Counted from the stretch's first letter, positions 18,600 to 32,069 are shown. The stretch is DNA of 64,000 nucleotides from Arma custos (GCA_037127475.1 CM073761.1:4914315-4978314); one strand, 5' to 3'. Translations and numbers: made by a program. Notes: generated by a model from the sequence alone, not told the origin.

Positions 18600-21500
18600 T
18601 TAGGGATATCATCCCTACTACATGTTGTTCTTAAAAAAGTCTTCTCCAAGATTGTACAGTGCTTCTTGTAACACATATAGGTTACATATAGTATTCTTTA
18701 ATTTATGATTGTGACGTCTTGCTCTATTTTGGTTTGCATGAATTATTTTACATTTTTTAAATTATGTTTATAATTGTGAAAATTGTTTACAGATGTCAAT
18801 AATTTCTGAGCAGTGCAGATTGTAGTGTTGATGTCTCTGACCATATAAAATTACTTTATTGACTCAAGTTGAATGTTTAAAATATATTATCACCATAATA
18901 TTAAATGACAGAAATTGTTTTGCTGTAATTTAGCTGAATTCCTTAAAGATTGTTTATACATTTTTATGTCCGTAATTCCTTTTTTAATTTAGTTAGCTAT
19001 TTAAAACTTAATAATTTTTCTGGTTATGGCTCACTTAAATTAATTTGTTTATTGTTGAATTTATTTATGAAGCCATTATTCTCAGAAATGGATTTAATCT
19101 CCATTTTATGCTGTTTACTTTTATGTGTTTATTTTGTGTTATTTAATTACTTTTAATTTCTTAAAGTTATTTAAGTGATATCTATTTCTTTTTAAATGAA
19201 AATATGGTTCAATCGGTGATTTTAATTTGATGGAGTGTGTTGGTGATTTATCCTATAATAATTGAAATTCCTACGTTTAGCTCTACAACGTTCAACTTTA
19301 TATTACAATGTTGAATAAGAAAGTGAGATTAAAATGGATCTTGTTAATTGCTTGTACATTCCAATCTCAGATGTTTATATAATTAATATTAAAAAGTTGT
19401 TGATTTTATTATGAGTACCATATTCTTTCTTAAGAACTTAGTGGTTTATATTTTATTCTATGTTAATACAGTTATCTATGCTTCACTATTATTCATTCTT
19501 TTATTTTGAACTATTTTTATTTATGTACGTATATATTCACATAATGTTTCTACTTCATTATTTATTTGATTTTTTATAACTCTTATGAAAAGTGCTGAAT
19601 TTCATTTGTTTTATTCTCATTTATAAAATATCTGCTGAAAATGTTCTGCTGTGTATCTACTTTTATCCATTTTTATAATGATATAGTTCTGTTTGAAACC
19701 TAAATTCCTTGAATACTGTTGAAACAGAACTTTTTATTTATTATTATTTTTAAATAAAAATAATGCCTTTCTATTGTGGTATATAAAGCTTTAATTAATC
19801 TAATTTATTTTCCCTTTTGAAAAGCAAAATGTAATAAAAGAAAACTTACTTGAACGATATCATTTAGGCTGTTATGTTACCTAAGACTCCTTAGTTAAAG
19901 ATTAATAAAAGATTGTCTAAAAGATATACTTTTATTTATTGTTATATATATTACTTCAAGTCTTCTTAATATTACTGTTATGTGTTCATTGTTTTTTTAT
20001 AAATTTTATAAATGATGTGCAATATTTATTAATATTGTGATTTGGAATTATTCTTAAAACCTCAAAGGTGTGTTAAGACTGAATATTAAAAGAGTAGGCA
20101 TTTAAAAGTAGTATATAAATAGTAATATATTATGTAATTTTCATGATAGTAACTATGGGTAACGAGCCTCTCTTGGTATTATAATATATATAATGATCAT
20201 TTTTATATTTAAGATTTAAATTTTTGTTTTATACCATTTGAGAATTTTGTATGTTCCTGATACCAGATCGAATTTGATTTAGCAAATAAAATAGTAATAC
20301 ATTGTAATTTTTGATGCATGTCTGCCCAAAAAAAGTATACATATTTAATGGAGAAGATGGTTGGGGTAGAAGCCAAAGTGAATTCTAAAACAGTAAGAAA
20401 ATATTTATTTATCAGGGTCAAAGGAACAACAAAAAAAGAAGGGATAACGATACTTGTATATACAATAGTAAGAGTCATGATTAGATGAAATAAAACTTAC
20501 TAAAAGTAAAAAGACTAAGAACATCATGCTTTAATAGTAACATGTGTGGGAGAAACTAAAAGTGATTAAGCAAAATTAAAAATGGGTGTAGTATTTAGGT
20601 AAGGAGGCAGTTAGAGGGTGGTAATTAAATTTTACTAATTTTGTTACCTACTTAAAATGTTTTATTCTTCTAAAAAAATAAATCTATGAAAAATGACTAA
20701 TTTCTAATCAATTCACATTGAACTTAATTATTACACATTACTCTTACAATTGATAAAAAATGCATTTCTCTGATTTAAACATACCACCACTTTATATATT
20801 TACTTTGGTTTTAATTATATTTTTGCATTTATTTATTTCACCTCTAATTTAAGTATTTTAATTGTTTATTTCATAAAGTATTTATTTTTATCCATAATCT
20901 ATAAAATAACATAATTATCACATCTCGACTGCCTTCTTAAAGCTCTCTAATTTTTAGTCTGCCACGCACTTTTTACTGTTAATCTACTATGTTATTAGAA
21001 TTGTTATTTCCAAGTATTTTTATTGTTATTTATTCTCTTTTATTATTTAATTTTTGTAACCACTCCATTTTCATTATTATATTGATTTTTTACCAAAATT
21101 ATTTTTATTCTTATTGTTATTGTGATGTAGAAAAGCAGGGATTATTAGATAAGAAGGACAAGTCATTATTTATTATAATCCTAGATTCATTAACGCATTC
21201 ATAGTTTAATGTAATGAATTTGTTTTTCGTTGCTTGTTATTTTATTGCTTAAATATTATTTAAAATACAAACATTTATGGAATAAGTGAATTAAGGAATA
21301 AGATTAAAGATGGTTCATTAAAATATATAGTCACAGTTATTTTCGATAAGAATAATTTTTAAACATAATATAAGATTATGGCTGGTTGTAAGAGGATTCA
21401 TTGACAGAAGAGGGACTGGTATGTACTGGGTTTCTACTTAAGGATAGATAGCTTTCTGCATTGAAAAACATACAGTTTTTTATTGGTAGTATATCAGTCA

Positions 21501-22640
21501 CTATATTTCAGGGGCATTAGTTTAAAATTGCATTAATAAACATGAAACAATCTCCAACCGAAGACAGTGATGATGAATAAAATTAAATGAGAATTATGTA
21601 ATGGAAGTTTACATGAGTTTATTACTGAAAATGGGATATGTAAAAAAACTAACTATCAAAAGTACAACGCTTTAGCATATAGGATATTCACAAGCATACG
21701 TAGACATCGGGGGATTTACCAACCCGGAATCAAATTGATCATGTGTATGTACAAATTAGGTGCCTAAATAGTATAATTAATGTAAGGTCATATCGTGGGT
21801 GAGATCATGCGGAACTTCGACCAAAGCTTGATAGAAAAAATAAAACCGTATTTATTCTGAGAATTTTTAGATAAATTGACCAACCCTTCAATTTAAAATC
21901 ATAAACAAGAAAAAAGAACATCTTTAAAATAATAAAATAGAAATATAAACTAATCGTATCGAAAACAACGTAGCAAGGTGTACAATGAATTTAAACAGTT
22001 CACCTAAACAGCATGAGGACACAATGAGTTGAATTTGAGACAAATATCTAATTTTTTAGACGATACTGTGGACATATTGAAATAGTTGAAAAAAAGGGAA
22101 ATTTGTAAGGAGACACTGGTGGTATCGGTTTCAAGCTTTCGAGTTCGCTTATCTTTTTATTATTTTTACAATAACATTATTCGATAATAGTAAGTTGACA
22201 TCACTTGTATAGAAAAATAAAAGAGTTGCAAGAAAAAGAGATGGTATGGAGGAGAGGAAAAATAACCGACAAAACCAGATCTCGATTTATTCATAGATAA
22301 TAGCGCCCTCATGATAAAAGGTTAAGTGATCTAAATAATTTGTTTGTATTTAATATTATTCATTAAAAATTGAATAACAATAATTTTTTTAAAAGGTTTT
22401 GGCTGATTTTTTATTTCTAATTAATTATGATATTAAAATGGTCTCCAGAAAGATTTTAGTGCCACAAGTAATCGCTTGCTAGAGAATCAGTCGAGTTAAT
22501 AGGGATGGGTAAGGTTGTATCTATCGGATAATTTGTAGCTAATAGTTGAAAAGTAGTTGATACAAGTATAAGATACGGTCGAAATGTACCGGGTACAAAT
22601 ACACAGTTGAATACTTGACTACGCGAGTCAAACGATGGGA
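18600..22640. other. AT-rich interval without recognised genes
   Basis: The first part may include the GILT 3' untranslated region; AATAAA-like signals occur, for example around 19744 and 19832, but none is decisive. Short reading frames at 18950-19156, 20209-20478 and 20989-21204 are low-complexity and match nothing I recognise. Confidence 0.6.
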
Positions 22641-22649
22641 TGGGAGGTC

Positions 22650-23500
22650 CTTCTACATATACTTCTTTCCAGAAATTTAAATAGAAACGGGATATTAAGT
22701 GGTATTTTTGGTATGACTGTATTTAACAGTTCTTCTAAATAAATATCAGCCAAGATAGGTGAAATAGGAGATCCCATAGGGCAGCCGAATTTTTGGGTAT
22801 AAAATGATTCATTGAATTGAAAATATCTTCTATCTGTACATAGGGCCAGTAATTGTAGAAATAGTTTTTTTTTTTTTTTTTTGTATGAGTTTTTAATTTA
22901 TTCCAATTTTTCTCTATTATAGTTTTTATTTTGGAAATGCATATGTTAGTAAATGTAGTTGATGCATCTAATGAAATTAATTTATAGCCTTTAGGAACTT
23001 TAATATTTGTGATTTTTTGTTGAAATTCAAGTGATTCTTTGAGATTATATTTATTTGGAGATAAGTGATTTAACAAATTGGCTAAATATTTTGGAAGCCC
23101 ATACGTCGGTGAATTGATGAATGATACTACGAGTCTGACTGGGTTTCCGTGTTTATGATTTTTTATAACTGAATATAATTTTGGGGAAGTCGGGGAATTA
23201 GTAATGAGTTTTTTGTATATTTTTATGTCAATGTAATTATTATTTTTAATAATCCTAGAGTTATGTTGATATCTGTCATCAATTTATGTGTACGATTGGA
23301 ATAGAAATTTTTATAAGTTTGGACATCATTTAGTAATAACTGAGTTTTATTTATGTATTCGTCTTTGTTGATCGCGACAGTTTGGTTTGTTTTGTCTGTG
23401 TTTGTGGTTATTAAATTAGATTATGTTTTTAAAAATTGTTTGGTTTTTATGTTCAATTTTTGTGTGTTTAAACCTTTCTTGTTATTATTATTTTTGTAAT
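22650..23500 (-). pseudogene. Penelope-like retroelement reverse transcriptase, 5' half
   Basis: On the minus strand, over at least two frames, the sequence reads TDKTNQTVAINKDEYINKTQ, PKLYSVIKNHKHGNPVRLVV, SPTYGLPKYLA, PKGYKLISLDASTTFTN and QKFGCPMGSPISPILADIYL. The order and wording are those of Penelope-like element RT. A long A run (T run on the plus strand, 22865-22882) and frameshifts break it. The sequence stops before the YxDD catalytic motif and no GIY-YIG endonuclease is seen. It is a dead fragment. Confidence 0.85.
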
Positions 23501-23980
23501 TATATTAACCTCTTATTTCATCACTATATTATTAGTGAATTATAAAGAATTATTAAGAGAATTATAAAAATCGCGCTGTAAACAAAAAATCGGATGTTCA
23601 AGGTCTAAGCTCGTGTTACGCAAATTTAATTAATTCTTACCAAATAATAATATATACATCTAATATGAGTCAATAATTAATAAAACTACTGTTTCTAAAA
23701 ATAGACTACTTACTCATTGATCATAGCTATTACAATATAAACATTTTATGATCTGTTGCGAAGTAACTGATTAATGTTAAGCTGATCTATTCTTTGGAAC
23801 TTGTAAGTACACCCTATCTAATTACAACTTACACATTTCATTTTATATTTATTTTAGTGTGCCATTTAATGTTTTTACTAAAAGCTCATTTTTTCACTGT
23901 TAGGGCATGAGTATGAGTCTCGAAACGTCGCCTAAAGAAGTTTAAAGACAGACTGAAACTCAAGAACGCAAACATATCTA

Positions 23981-23983
<3 letters not shown>

Positions 23984-24046
<63 letters not shown>
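23984..24046. repeat. (TA)n microsatellite
   Basis: About 60 bp of TA repeats. Confidence 0.95.
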
Positions 24047-24047
<1 letters not shown>

Positions 24048-24264
24048 CTTTTTTTGTATTTACAGCTTTTTACATATACTTTTAAGTGCACATATTGTTT
24101 ATTGTATTGAGAAGGAGTGAGGGTTTGGATTTCAATTTCCTGAGGACTGACATGTTGCGTTTTGTAGACCATTTTCAATCATAAAACCTTTTTCAGTTGA
24201 CGAATGTGGCATCTAAAATGCGTAATTTTTATGTTATTTTAATATTTAATTAACATGTATTCTG

Positions 24265-24492
24265 CAATCGGTTATCACAATGGTCATCCAATCTGCAAGA
24301 TAGCACGTTCGAGCCCGGCAGGTGGCCTCAGGATTGATTATTTAAAGGGAGTAAAAAAATCTTGGTAATGCCGTCCTTCGGAAGGGACGTTAAACGGGGG
24401 TCCCGAGCATGTACGATGTCAAGTCTCGTTAAAAATCCATATCCTACTTTAATCTTAGTAGCATGAAGTGACATTAAATAATAAACAAACAA
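24265..24492 (+). repeat. SINE family A copy
   Basis: A degraded B box (ACGTTCGAGCCC) is followed by the family A body (CCGTCCTTCGGAAGGGACGT, GGGGTCCCGAGCATGTACGA) and an AATAAACAAACAAC tail. Confidence 0.8.
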
Positions 24493-24649
24493 CAGCGATG
24501 GGACGGCCTCGTCAACTTTCAAATCGTTTCATCACCTAATGAATATCTCACGGCATCAATTAATCTCAAGTATTTCGTAATACGTTGTGATCCTAAGTGT
24601 TCTTGGAAAAGATAGTGACTAGGTGCCTTACAAAAGAAGGCTTTTGTAG

Positions 24650-24930
24650 CCCTAGTGAATTGAGCTTGGGAAAGCTGGCAGGCGGCGTGAATATGTGCTG
24701 GGCTGTGCTTGGTAAAAACTGCTCGCCAGATCTTTTGTCCTGGCTACTGGGAAGAGGGGGAAGCCAGAACCAATAATAAATTGTTTCGGTCCCGATCCGG
24801 TCGGAGGAGCGATTCGTAACATGTCCCTTTTTTCCCCCGGTGGAGAAGGCGGGCGGTCATTGTTACGCCGCCGATGCGCGTCCAATCAACTCCTCGCTTT
24901 CCCAGCTCTCGCAAGCAATCAGGCTGAAAC
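24650..24930. other. CpG-rich island, possible promoter or exon region
   Basis: This segment is clearly richer in GC and CpG than the flanks (GGCGGGCGGTCATTGTTACG, CGCCGATGCGCGTCC) and has an ATTGG/CCAAT motif next to GACGCGC. Overlapping frames are open on the minus strand but match no family I know. It could be a promoter-proximal region of an unseen gene or a GC-rich repeat. Confidence 0.35.
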
Positions 24931-24934
24931 AAGA

Positions 24935-27900
24935 GCTTTTACATAAAATATCTTAAAATTTTACTTGGTAAAAGTAATCTTAGTACTTGTGTATTAGCCG
25001 GTCTACAGGGACTGTTATCCTACATTATTTATAATCTGAACACTGATAACAGCCACCTTGTTACTGTATACTTGTAGATTTGATAGGAACAAAACATTAA
25101 GGGGAGGAACCCAAACCGAACTGGGCTGGTTTTAGCGGATTTCTTGTTACTTTTTTTACGGGTGGGGGGGGGGGGAGGCAATAGTCTAATGGTTCCGAAT
25201 AATAAATTACCAACTATTTGAGGTTACGGCACTAATGCATTAGCCGATCTGTATGAAACCTTTCTTCCTTATCATATCTTTTTTCTATAACCTCCTCATA
25301 TCACTCGTCTCATTTGAGTTATTTCTGTATGCGCTATTAAATTGTTTTTCGTATTTTTTTTTAAGCTTTTTTTCCTTAGCAATTTTTTTTATTTGTTGTG
25401 CACAGACGCTAAAAGCTGCTCTGTTCGGTTTGGGTTTCCCCCTTTATCTTTTTATCGTATCAATCCAATCATCTTAGATCAAATACAGTTTTGGAGGCGT
25501 CGGAGATTATTAGGCTATTCCGCCCCCTATATTTTATTTGTATTTGTGCGTATTACAAACACATTGGAAGTTGAGTTCTCAAGTTTCGAGAAAATGAAGT
25601 TTGGAGCTCGCCCTTTCTTGGGTATTTAGCGATTCTTCTTACGCTAACAAAGCGGCCATCTTTATTTCTGACTGATTTTACCCAAACATCTTCGTCTACC
25701 CAAACTTTTTGTTCTATATACTAAATGATATGAACATACTGAAGTCCATTGCAGTAAACAAAATTGACTCCTCCTTTCATTTGCGGGATCTTCATTATTT
25801 ATAATTATAATATCTTTACCACTATATAAAATAACAACAGGAAAGGTTATAGTGCTTAAGACAGATGTTGCGTGACAAGAAAAAGTGCCAATCTGTTAAG
25901 CTGTTAGAATGACGGACATTTTCCCCGCTTTATGTTGGTCAATTAGACACTTATAGATGTGATTTGAAAATCTTATTTTGTGCACGAGAATCTAGACTTT
26001 CCATTGTAAAATAATGCATGAAATTATAATCACTCCATATTGTATCAGTCCGCATTTCTCGAAGTGATTGAAGGACAGCGCAATGTTCATAGAATTATGC
26101 AATGCATTGAAAGCTATCTAATGCTATGTTTATACTCTTAAATATATTTTGAATATACTGATTGATTTTGGGATGCCAGAGTAATCACTTCAGATGAATA
26201 CTCAAATTATTATTTCTAACCTGAATGTTAATTTGGTTCTTTTCCGGAGGTCTGTTCTTGTGTTTACCACTTTACTACCCAATTACACCTTCAATGTATT
26301 ATTCATAAATAAATTGTGCATCTGGGGTATGTAAGCATCAAAAGAATTATAATAAGTATGGTTCATTTATTCAATTTAAAATAAGATTAATGATTCAATA
26401 CGTATATTTTTAGAGGTATACCTAATGACTCAGATTTAGATATAGAGTATTGCCATAAAATTCATTACAGGAATTGAATTACACTCATCTGTGATAGAGG
26501 GGTAGATTAGGTCTATAAAGTCGGTCTTCGCCTGGTTGCGTCCGGGACTTCTGCGACTTGCATCCATCTTCCGCGCTCCTTCCTCTTCCGTCCTTCTTGC
26601 TCGAGATCTGTTCAGAGAGTCGTTTCCAGTGTAGACATCCTCCCCCACCTTTTCTTATATCTTCCAGTCACCTTGACCATAATTGCAAGACCCTTCTACC
26701 TGCGTGACCTATTTCTTTCTTAATAAAGGATAAAATAACAAACTCGAAAATAACTTGAAGTTTGATAGGTATAAGTATATTATGTTTTTATTAGTTTCAC
26801 ACTTAATCATTAGTGTTTGTTCCGCGACTTTCTTTCCGCCCAGTATCTCTTCTTTCTCTCCAATCTCCTATTCCTTTCCTTATCAGATCCTTACCTTATT
26901 TTTGTTGTCCGTCAATAATAAAAACATTCATTATTTTTTTTCTTGAACCTGCTGTGTATGTGGGTTTTTTTTTTAAATTTATTTTTAAAATAGATACTCA
27001 AAATTCGTTATCGATTCTTATATATTTAGGATAAAAAGAATCAACTTTAAAAATCGATATCTTTTTTACGAAATCACAGACAACAATTTTAATATTGGTG
27101 ATCGTTTTTTATCTGTTCTGTTTTTTGTTTTTTTTGGAAGTTTGGGAATAATGAAAATATGGAGAAAATAACGACCACTGGTTGTGCAGGCATAAATTCT
27201 ATTCTATTCAACAATAGATGAATGGACTTTAGTAATATTGTCTTTTTCATACGAAAATATATTGTTAAAATTATGCTGCATCGTTAACATTCAAATTGGG
27301 AAAATGATCTGTTATAAAAGTTAATTACAAAAAAAAAAAATAGCTATTGGATAATAATAAAATTCTAATTAAGGTAAAAGAAAATATGTATATTATATTT
27401 TTATTTTAAATTATAAAAACATACAAATACGGTCTATTTAATTCTTGAAAACATGGAAATACGAACCTATTATTTAACTTAAGAGAAAGAATCATTTTCT
27501 TTTCATTATCAAAATAATTTTCCGTTGGTAAATAGATTATTTGAAATTTTCTATGAAACAGATTTTATATTTTGTTTATAAATAAATATTTTTCATATCT
27601 GAGATGATCTTCGTTTAGCTAAGTTTGTAAAGCCAGGATGTACGACGATAGAGGAGTGGGAACCAGATTTCCAACCCGTTTTTTTTTTTTTTTTAAGTTT
27701 GCTGTAAAATATAGTGGATTCCAGTGATCAAAAATAAAAAAAATATATGACTTTAAAAAACAATGTATGTTATGGTTTTTTTACAAACAATTTGAGGTTG
27801 TATGCTCTGAGATTCAGCGATTTGTTTTCAGTTAAAACCTTTGTCTTATAGCAACGGATATAATTGGACTTAAAGTTTTGCAGCTAGCTGTTGATGGTGA

Positions 27901-28335
27901 TTGTGAAAGAACGAACTGCTGGCCAAATTACATTAATTTGGGTTGTATTAAGCGAATATTTGTTTAAACTATAAATAAATATATTGAAATATATCGTATA
28001 TCTACAGTCCATTAGGTACTTAGATGTATTGTTAAATATTTGACGGAGTGGATGGCTGAGTTACTTCCTTCCTGTGGCCAGAGAAAAGTATCTGTGGCAA
28101 TTGGTTATTTCCAATTTCCTTATCAGAAAACTTTGTCTGCATAAGCAGAAGTATAAGAAAAGAAGCTCATGAGAACTAAATTAAAAGTAATCTATTGTCA
28201 TAGTTAAGTACACCGGTTATGTACGCTGAGGGATATCTTAAATCTCGAAATTGATGAAGAAAAAAAAAATTTCGTACTCACCGACATAATCTTTGTATTT
28301 GAAGTAATATCTATACAATGAAATAAAAAGTAATG
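24935..28335. other. AT-rich interval without recognised genes
   Basis: It includes a poly-G tract with T-rich surroundings near 25160. The minus-strand open segment at about 26436-26660 is moderately GC-rich and basic, and may be an old LINE 3' end, though I cannot support that firmly. Nothing else is recognised. Confidence 0.5.
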
Positions 28336-28347
28336 AAGGAATCAGTT

Positions 28348-28585
28348 CATAGGGGGATCCAGGGGGGGAGGCACGGGGGCACGTTTTTGTGTACTGTGGA
28401 GAATCTATTACAGTACATACTTATAGGCAAATCATGTGATGTTATAATAGAAATAAAATGAGTAAAACTATTGTTTAGATATTTTAATAAACCTTTCTAT
28501 AAATATTGTAAGTTATTGTTGATTTTTTTGGCCGTCTGCCCGTTGTGCGCCTCCCCCCCAGAAAAACATCCTGGATCCGCCCTTG
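28348..28585. mobile_element. hAT-type MITE, 238 bp
   Basis: The terminal repeats are CATAGGGGGATCCAGG and, inverted, CAAGGGCGGATCCAGG. The flanks carry the 8-bp direct repeat AATCAGTT (28340-28347, 28586-28593). The subterminal regions have G-runs on the left and C-runs on the right (GGGGGGGAGGC / GCCTCCCCCCC). No coding capacity. Confidence 0.85.
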
Positions 28586-28599
28586 AATCAGTTAACTCG

Positions 28600-30030
28600 A
28601 ATAAGAAAGCGATTATAGACACATGATTTCAGATAATAATGCGTATTTTTCTTATCAGATTCCACATATCAGAAAAAATCTGCGAACATCGGTTTATGTT
28701 TATTTAAAATCGTGTTGAAACCGCAAATTGTTTGAAACTAGTCCGGCTCGTACAGTTTTCGTAATACATTTTTTTATTATTTAAAATTAGCCTATAAAAA
28801 ATATTTATGTCATAATCAAACCCCTCTCGAAGTAGTCCAGAAGTGAACGGGTTGAGCTTGAGATGCCATTTTGAAAGCCGAGACAATGTTCAATGGCGGA
28901 AGATCCGGAGGAGGGGTTAACATCCTTCACGACCTGAGAATCATTCCCGAAAAATCCAACTTTTTTTCGCATGAAAGATTCCTAGAGCCGAATGATGTTG
29001 GAAAAATATATATGAAATAATGTTAATTGCATTGTAAGATTAACAAATGTTTGAATAATTTTCAGTTACCTGCTTAAAGGTAAGAGTCGGTTAGGGTTAC
29101 GTTATTTAATAAATTAGAGTAGGTATTTTTGGTTATGATGGGACTTATTAGCTTGTTTAAAGTTGAGCAGTTATATTGTTAACCATTTTTTTTCAAGATC
29201 CCCTCAAACCTTCCTTCAGTTCCCTACAGACAAACTTTTTCTATCGAAGTCTACCAAATGCTGTGCTAGTCTTCTGCTGATTAATTGTGTTCAAAATTAT
29301 AACATTTTTCTGGAAGGCCTATAATGAAGGCAGAACCATCAGTGTCGCCCAAAAGACCAGTAAGTAAGAGATATTTAAGTTAGAAGTAATCGAACACTTG
29401 GCCTTCAGCAGGAATTTTATTATTTTCTTTTTTTTGTTATTTGTGTTATTTTTTTTAATTATTTTACTACCACATTTATTTTTGATACCAACTAAATAAA
29501 TACACTTTATGAAATAAATTATCAAGATAGCAAATTGAATAAAATGTGTTCTGTTTTTTTTTTTTTTTTTTTTTTAGTCTGTCCAAAAACTACTTGTAGT
29601 CTGTCAACAAACTACTCGTAGTCTATCTACAAATTACTTGTAGTCTGTTTATAGTAAATTAAATTCAAGGTATAACACCTAACCCATTACTTAATCCGAT
29701 TTTGATCTAATTTTCAGGATTTGTATGGGTTGGGAGTCAAACGTTTTATCAAATTCCATTCACTGCTTCCGCTTACGCAAGCTGAAATGTATTTTACTGG
29801 ACAAGCCAACAATTTGAAAATAGTTCGTCCGATTTCTCTAACGATTGGGGAAAGTAAATTAAATAAATTAAACACGCTTATCCGATATCAGACTGATCAA
29901 TGCTCATGCTCGTTTCGATTTACTGTTATACAATATTTGTGAAGTTTCCTTTTGTGTAAGAGCATAAACATTTTGATGAGACTTTTCTTCTCTTTAAAAA
30001 CAATTTTAATATCCATAAATAGCATCACGT
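28600..30030. other. AT-rich interval without recognised genes
   Basis: It contains a T20-like run near 29556 followed by a short imperfect tandem repeat of ACTACTTGTAGTCTGT-type units (29575-29650). A 73-codon frame at 29721-29942 is not recognised. Confidence 0.5.
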
Positions 30031-30033
30031 CCC

Positions 30034-30290
30034 AATTTTATGAAAACAATAAAGCTTCATTGGCGTATTTTTCAAATAATATTTTTTTTTTGAAGAATCA
30101 TATAAATAATTTTTCGTAAAATAAAATTAATTTTTTTAACAAAAATAAATCGGATTCGAGTTGTTTTTTTAATTTTAATTTTTGTTAAAAAAATTGATTG
30201 TATTTTACGAACAATTATTTATACGATTCTTAAAAAAATATATATTATTTGAAAAATACGCCAATGAAGTTTTATTGTTTTCATAAAATT
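30034..30290. repeat. Long inverted repeat, MITE-like, 257 bp
   Basis: Arms of roughly 115-120 bp (outer part TTTTATGAAAACAATAAAGC, TTCATTGGCGTATTTTTCAA) pair across a loop of about 20 nt. They differ at scattered positions. No coding capacity, and no clear target duplication. Confidence 0.8.
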
Positions 30291-30539
30291 ACCATTACCC
30301 AATTGAGAATTTTGCATCCTACTTAACCTAGATTACATGTAAAGTGGTAATGTAGAAAAAAACATATAATTCAAGAATAAAGGTTTAAAAAAAAATATAT
30401 ATATATATATAGTTTATTTTTGATATATTTGAAGTTGTTTTCAATTAGAAAAATACTGATAACAAGGACAGGATAACAAGTGGTTTTGATAAAACTATTT
30501 CCGTAAATCTGGGCCTTATAATGTTGGCCTGCGTAAATT

Positions 30540-30660
30540 AGTCACACAAAAAGGTTTTATATATTTGTAGTTGCATTCTTTTGGAGAGCGATTTAAACAG
30601 CAACACTCTTTTGCAGTGAGGAATAACACCTACTTTTTGAATATTGCAAATCAAAGCAAT
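30540..30660 (-). pseudogene. LINE relic related to that at 46.7-47.2 kb
   Basis: The stretch GGAGAGCGATTTAAACAGCA, then CTTTTGCAGTGAGGAATAAC, matches in order and strand the segment near 47080-47150, which codes for the region just before the LINE RT C-terminus. Confidence 0.45.
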
Positions 30661-30699
30661 AAGTTAAATATTGAATATTAAGCACGGCTAACATACTAA

Positions 30700-31910
30700 A
30701 ACTCAAAACGCCTTAAAACATATATATTTTTTTTTAGTTTTCTCAAATAGGATTCCCCAAAATAAACGACTAGTAATGTAACTATTTTGAATATAAAAAA
30801 AACAAACTGTTTTCTGCTATACATTTCTTAACCATACCACCATACCATACTATAACCAGTTTACATTAATTTAAAAATTAAAAAAAAATTAATGTCACTT
30901 GATATTTTACGATAATCTTAAAATATCGTAAGATCTTTAAAAATGAGTTGGACTTCTTTTAAGACCAGCAGAAATACATTTTTTTTTAGTGACTGCAAGT
31001 ATTAGTATCGCTTCAGAGTGAATATTGTGCTATTTAGTTACGGTATGAAATAGTGACATTATTAAGTGAAAGTCTAAGCTGTTATGTGACGATTTGAGAC
31101 AGATCACGCCAGTTATCGAACGCTATCAGGAAGGAATTAGACGTTACCTTCCTTATTTTATAGAATCTTGTAACTCTCGGTGCAATCTAACAACCACCAG
31201 TATTTTCTTAATCAGTGAACGAAGGATTTTCAAATGTGGAACTACATAAGATGTTAGTCTTATTATTCGCCCGGACCATTTTATCCCCTGTCAATATTAA
31301 TTGATTGAGTCCCAACTAGATTACATGCAGAGGTTAGGGTTGAAGTTCGTAAGATTCTCTTGACTACGTAATGGATATTCTTCATCACAACAAGGGGAAA
31401 ATGACTAGAGAACAGTTCGGACTGTACATAATTTGCAGGATCATTAATATAAAAAATAAATGTACTAGAGGGTGAGTTGAGAAAACTTCTTAACATTTTA
31501 AACTATGTTCTTTTCGATCAAAAATAATATTGTGTCGATAATATCCCAATTTCTTAACCTAAAACGTTAAGATTTAATTCCGAATTGTATTAACTCTTTG
31601 GATGAAATATTTTTAACATTTTTTTTTCAGTTTGAGGCAGGCTTTTGAATTCTCCAACTTTTTACGTTTTCTAAATTATTGGTGGTTCCCAATCAATCTC
31701 TTCCCTCATACCTTTTATGGAGATATAATTAAACGTTATTGAATCTCATATATTTTATTACATTATTCCAACAGGAAATATGCTAGAAAGACCTGTGATA
31801 TTGGGCGGCGAGGTAGCGAATGACACAAGCCAACGTATTCCTGAGTTGAAAGAAAAAATATCCAATTAAGTTTAAAAGTTTTTCATTTATTATTCTTTAG
31901 ATGGTGATTA
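30700..31910. other. Interval without recognised features
   Basis: AT-rich; short reading frames only (for example 31281-31496, minus), not similar to any family I recognise. Confidence 0.5.
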
Positions 31911-31915
31911 TTTTT

Positions 31916-32069
31916 AAATATTTTTATTTTGAAGAGAAAAGATTTGTCCTGGCCGGGATTCGAACCCGGGTCGTCTGCATCTCCGTCGCAGTGCTCTAAG
32001 CCACTGAGCTACCAGCCGGGGTCGTATCCCGGCCAGGACAAATCTTTTCTCTTCAAAATAAAAATATTT
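31916..32069 (-). mobile_element. Palindromic type-C tRNA-like cassette, 154 bp with a 44-bp perfect inverted repeat
   Basis: The arms 31916-31959 and 32026-32069 are exact inverted copies. Between and partly within them lies a tRNA-like sequence on the minus strand: A box TAGCTCAGTGGCTTAGAGC, anticodon-like stem CTGCG/TGCAG with loop ACGGAGA, and B box GGGTTCGAATCCC. The 3' strand of its T arm and acceptor is part of the inverted arm. The outer arm (AAATATTTTTATTTTGAAGA, GAAAAGATTTGTC) is the same as in the arrays at 15.6-17.7 kb. Confidence 0.88.

Noticed and set aside
23894..23930. Hammerhead-like string GAGTCTCGAAACGTCGCC
   Set aside because: The flanking TTAGG/CCTAA could form stem I, but the CUGANGA core and stem II cannot be made to fit; at best a decayed copy.
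26436..26660. Basic minus-strand frame that could be a LINE 3' end
   Set aside because: No clear LINE motif such as W-A-G-H-V or D-R-x-x-W; only composition supports it.
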